Source of the DNA: Candidatus Hydrogenedentota bacterium
GTDB lineage: Bacteria > Hydrogenedentota > Hydrogenedentia > Hydrogenedentales > SLHB01
Assembly (NCBI GenBank): GCA_029262095.1
Contig: JAJDAB010000554.1
Location: 1-8,378 of the forward strand
Direction: 5' to 3'
DNA: 8,378 nt
Shown here piece by piece: positions 5,851-8,378 of the stretch. Within the stretch, counting starts at the first letter, position 1; every line of letters starts with the position of its first letter. Made by a program: the position numbers and the translations under genes. The notes beneath the pieces are model-generated. The model had not been told where the DNA came from. It made no database searches and saw only the letters and a program-made list of their open reading frames with translations.

Positions 5851-7341
5851 TTGAACGCTTTAAATCGAACGCTGTCGTCATGCGTCCTATTCGTAGGAAT
5901 GCAGCTCATGCTCTCCTGGATTGCTACCGCCGATATGCACGCGGGAGTCGCTAAAACCAAAATCTCGACGGACGAGCCGCTCGTGATGGTGAACGGAAAC
6001 ACGTCCCAGGGTGTGGCGCATGACATCTATGCCCGCGCGCTAACGCTCAATGACGGTGAAAAGCGCCTAGTCTTTATTACCTACGATCTAAATTGTCTCG
6101 ACGTCGCCACTCCGTACCTGCGCGTAAAGCTACGCGATGAACTCGGCATTGAGCCGAAGTATCTCATTCTCCTCGCAACACACAACCATAACGCGCCCAT
6201 ACAAATCGTGCCCGACAATTTCGAGTACGGCCGGTGGCTGGCCAATACCATGTTCGATCTCGTGAAGGAGGCCATCGCCAACGAGCGGGGTCCGGTCACG
6301 CTCGAATTCGGGAGCGGCAACGGCTATTTCGTGATGAGCACGGGCAACGCGCCGACGGATTATGAAATTCAAATACTCAAGGTTTCGCATCAGGACAAAC
6401 CGTTGGCTTTGTTATTCAACCAAGGCACCCATCCGTTACAGGCGTCGGTGGCGAAGATCGACCCCGGCCACCCGGGTTTCGCGATGGACCTCATCGAAGA
6501 ACGGTGGCCTGGCGTGCAAGCCATGTACGCGGATCAATGCGGCGGCAATCAATTCCCAGGCGACCGAAACGCCTACCGAAAAGAGATGATGGAGGCCCGT
6601 AAGAAGGGCCCGGACAATGTCGACAAGTGGATGGAGAAGCGGGCCCGTGCGCTCGCCGAAAAACTGGCGGATACGACGCTGAGTATCGCTTCGGGCGAAC
6701 TCGTCGAGGTCAACGGTGCCATCACCAGCTCGATGGAGCGGTTCGATCTCCCACTCGCCGAGCCGATGTCGTATGAAGACGCGAAAAAGATGTACACCGA
6801 AGTACAGGATCGTCGCAGCATCCCCGATGACGTTAGGTTCGTCCCATACCCCAACGATTTCCGCGACACGAACTGGATGCGAATGCTGCTGCGGTATCAC
6901 GAAGAGGGCATACCGTTTCCGAAAACAACGGGCGATATGGTTTGCAGCGACGACACCTATCTTATCCACAAAGAAGACAAAGCGTTCTTGGAGAAATACG
7001 ACTACAGCATCCACGACGAGATGCCCTGCGTTTACAATGAAGTCATCGTCGCGAAAATAGGGCGCATGCCCATTGTCGCGATCCAGGGCGAGGTCTGCGC
7101 ACCGATCGGCGCGCGTATCAAGGATGCTTTCCGCCGTGAGCGCCCGCTACTCATCTTCGGATACATGGGCGAACACAACCTCTATATCCCCACGCGCGAA
7201 ATCGTCCGCCTCGACGCCTATCAGGCGCAAACGCTCCGCATCCAATACGCGTCACCCGTAGGCTGGGACCCCAGCGTAGAGGATGTAACCGTAAAAGGCG
7301 TTGTCCGAATGGTGCGCGATATCATTAGCGCGACCGAGTAA
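5851..7341 (+). CDS. Exported neutral/alkaline ceramidase-family metallohydrolase
   Basis: With the TTG start the product has 496 residues. Residues 1-27 form a signal peptide ('MNALNRTL', a hydrophobic core, 'SWIATA'), so it is exported. The body matches the N-terminal domain of neutral/alkaline non-lysosomal ceramidases: 'AGVAKTKISTDEPL' after the leader, 'DIYARALTLNDG', and 'LATHNHNAP' (H111 and H113, as in THTHSGP). It continues with 'NQGTHPLQA' (H194), 'GHPGFAMDLIEE', 'IQGEVCAPIGARIK' (E414) and 'GEHNLYIPTREIV' (Y445). These fit the His, His, Glu and Tyr zinc ligands known from Pseudomonas ceramidase. Two differences matter. The usual GDVSPN-type motif holding the catalytic Ser reads 'CGGNQFPGD' (230-238), and the C-terminal domain of full-length ceramidases (650 or more residues) is missing. 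A true ceramidase activity is therefore doubtful; amide or ester hydrolysis of another secreted substrate is possible. The gene converges with the sulfatase, with a 14-nt gap. Confidence 0.88.
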   Translation: MNALNRTLSSCVLFVGMQLMLSWIATADMHAGVAKTKISTDEPLVMVNGNTSQGVAHDIYARALTLNDGEKRLVFITYDLNCLDVATPYLRVKLRDELGIEPKYLILLATHNHNAPIQIVPDNFEYGRWLANTMFDLVKEAIANERGPVTLEFGSGNGYFVMSTGNAPTDYEIQILKVSHQDKPLALLFNQGTHPLQASVAKIDPGHPGFAMDLIEERWPGVQAMYADQCGGNQFPGDRNAYRKEMMEARKKGPDNVDKWMEKRARALAEKLADTTLSIASGELVEVNGAITSSMERFDLPLAEPMSYEDAKKMYTEVQDRRSIPDDVRFVPYPNDFRDTNWMRMLLRYHEEGIPFPKTTGDMVCSDDTYLIHKEDKAFLEKYDYSIHDEMPCVYNEVIVAKIGRMPIVAIQGEVCAPIGARIKDAFRRERPLLIFGYMGEHNLYIPTREIVRLDAYQAQTLRIQYASPVGWDPSVEDVTVKGVVRMVRDIISATE

Positions 7342-7355
7342 GAGTAGCCGTGGAG

Positions 7356-8378
7356 CTATAGGTACCCAAGTGTTTCAAGTACGTCTTTCTCGTATTCGAC
7401 CAAGTCTTCGCCCTGACTCGTTTCATCTCGAATGTGCGAATCGATGTACCCTTTTGCGGCCTCGAACATCGCTGCAGTCTCCGCCGTTGGGAGTCCCTGC
7501 AAGAGGTTTCGCGTTTCACCCGGATCGCGCGTGAGATGATAAAGCTCGATCGGCTTGAACGACGCATCATTGCGATCGAACGCAACCAATAGTTTCTGAC
7601 TTCCTTTGATGATGCACATGATGTCACCATCGCCGTCCTGCGCGAATGTCGACCGCTCCTCAATCGCCGCACCGGTTAGCGCCGGTTTCAAAGACTCTCC
7701 ATCCATGGCTGAAGCTCCCTTCAGGTTGAACAGACCGGACAACGTCGGGGCAAGGTCGACCAGTTGAACTGGCTGATTGACAGTCCTTGGCATACTCGGA
7801 CTATCACCGGGCGGAATCACAATCAGCGGAACTCGGATTAGTTCTTCGTGAACCGACCAATTGTGGAGGATGTACCCATGTTCCATAAATGCTTCGCCGT
7901 GATCGGATGTGATGATGATCGCGGTATTCGCTAAGTCGCCCGACTCTTCGAGTGCTTTGAAGAGATCGCCCAACAGCGAATCGACGTACAACAGATTGCC
8001 ATCATAAAAATCTTTGAGGTGTGGAATGTCCTCCCGCGTAGGCTTCCAGCCCGCCGACTTCCAATACGCGTCGCTGCCGTCAACGGGGCCATCATAGTCG
8101 CCGGCAAACGCGCTCCCCTCCGGATCCGGCGCACGGTACGGATTGTGCGGACGTAAGAGGTGCATATAGCAAAGCCAGGGGTTTTTCTCCCGGGATTGGA
8201 TCCAATTCTTCGCCAATTCAATGAGCTTCGTCGTCGAATGTTCATCCCGTGTCGCAGAATTTCCGGTGGGCAAGTGGCGCAAAATCAATTCAAATGTATC
8301 GAACCCCTGATCGAATCCCGTCTTGGGCGACACATACATATTCTCTGAGAACGCCCCCGTATCGTAGCCAGCATCTTG
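7356..8378 (-). CDS. Sulfatase (alkaline phosphatase superfamily), C-terminal part (5' end outside window)
   Basis: The frame stays open to the right edge, giving 340 residues. The ATG at 8339 is internal, because the 13 codons before it ('QDAGYDTGAFSEN') continue the standard sulfatase segment into 'MYVSPKTGFDQGFDTF'. Following residues counted from the window edge: 'LLRPHNPYRAP' (74-84, substrate-site His78), 'YDGNLLYVDSLLGDLFKALEE' region (125-145), 'IITSDHGEAFMEHG' (155-168, Asp159 and His160 as metal ligands), 'HEELIRVPLIV' (177-187), 'QLVDLAPTLSGLF' (205-217) and 'LYHLTRDPGETRNLL' (279-293), ending 'LETLGYL'. All are hallmarks of formylglycine-dependent sulfatases. The CxPxR or SxPxR modification motif and any signal peptide lie outside the window, so activity and export cannot be judged. 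The substrate class is not readable. Because the superfamily includes phosphonate and phosphodiester hydrolases, sulfatase is the best but not the only call. Confidence 0.93.
   Translation of the reverse strand, partial: QDAGYDTGAFSENMYVSPKTGFDQGFDTFELILRHLPTGNSATRDEHSTTKLIELAKNWIQSREKNPWLCYMHLLRPHNPYRAPDPEGSAFAGDYDGPVDGSDAYWKSAGWKPTREDIPHLKDFYDGNLLYVDSLLGDLFKALEESGDLANTAIIITSDHGEAFMEHGYILHNWSVHEELIRVPLIVIPPGDSPSMPRTVNQPVQLVDLAPTLSGLFNLKGASAMDGESLKPALTGAAIEERSTFAQDGDGDIMCIIKGSQKLLVAFDRNDASFKPIELYHLTRDPGETRNLLQGLPTAETAAMFEAAKGYIDSHIRDETSQGEDLVEYEKDVLETLGYL

Noticed and set aside
5697..6026. Leftward 109-residue frame containing 'SFRAQREIFSYL'
   Set aside because: It translates repeat copy B and runs antisense into the ceramidase-like signal peptide; no start signal.
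6436..7014. Leftward 192-residue open frame inside the ceramidase-like gene
   Set aside because: It is the shadow of a conserved gene on the plus strand and has no domain or ribosome binding site.
7342..7358. Bidirectional terminator between the ceramidase-like gene and the sulfatase
   Set aside because: Only a 4-bp TAGC/GCTA stem is possible and no T-tract is present.

Overview
The window is ordinary chromosomal DNA from an uncultured-looking, moderately GC-rich Gram-negative-type bacterium. Three things point to a planctomycete/PVC-like or Hydrogenedentota-like heterotroph: a secreted ceramidase-family protein beside a sulfatase, an SGNH-type protein, and copies of widespread intergenic repeats (GTCAT...GAGCG...). 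That taxonomic placement is inference only. No phage, CRISPR, transposase or recognisable defence system is visible.

Layout, left to right. (1) 1-812 (+): C-terminal part of an SGNH/GDSL-type protein, cut by the left edge. (2) 831-1703 (-): a GTG-started protein with two ankyrin repeats between transmembrane segments. (3) 1704-2301: intergenic DNA holding a tRNA-Arg(ACG) gene on the minus strand (1925-2001, CCA encoded), an 8-bp hairpin just past its 3' end and a 12-bp palindrome just before its 5' end. (4) 2302-2823 (+): a small soluble five-repeat ankyrin protein. (5) 2865-4864 (-): sucD and sucC, the two subunits of succinyl-CoA synthetase, as a translationally coupled operon with a good sigma70-type promoter at 4942-4970. 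(6) About 5014-5811: an orphan gene of lower GC (about 45% against about 57% in the next gene, by hand count), flanked by two REP-like repeats in inverted orientation. (7) 5851-7341 (+): an exported ceramidase-family metallohydrolase, started at TTG. (8) 7356-8378 (-): C-terminal part of a sulfatase, cut by the right edge.

The only clear functional unit is sucCD (TCA cycle, substrate-level phosphorylation). The ceramidase-like protein and the sulfatase converge with a 14-nt gap, so they are not one operon. Both are hydrolases of the kind used on sulfated or amide-linked polymers and lipids. The most unusual points are the inverted repeats around the low-GC orphan gene, the ceramidase-like protein that keeps the likely zinc ligands but lacks the catalytic-serine motif, and the ankyrin-membrane architecture. 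None amounts to a demonstrated new system.
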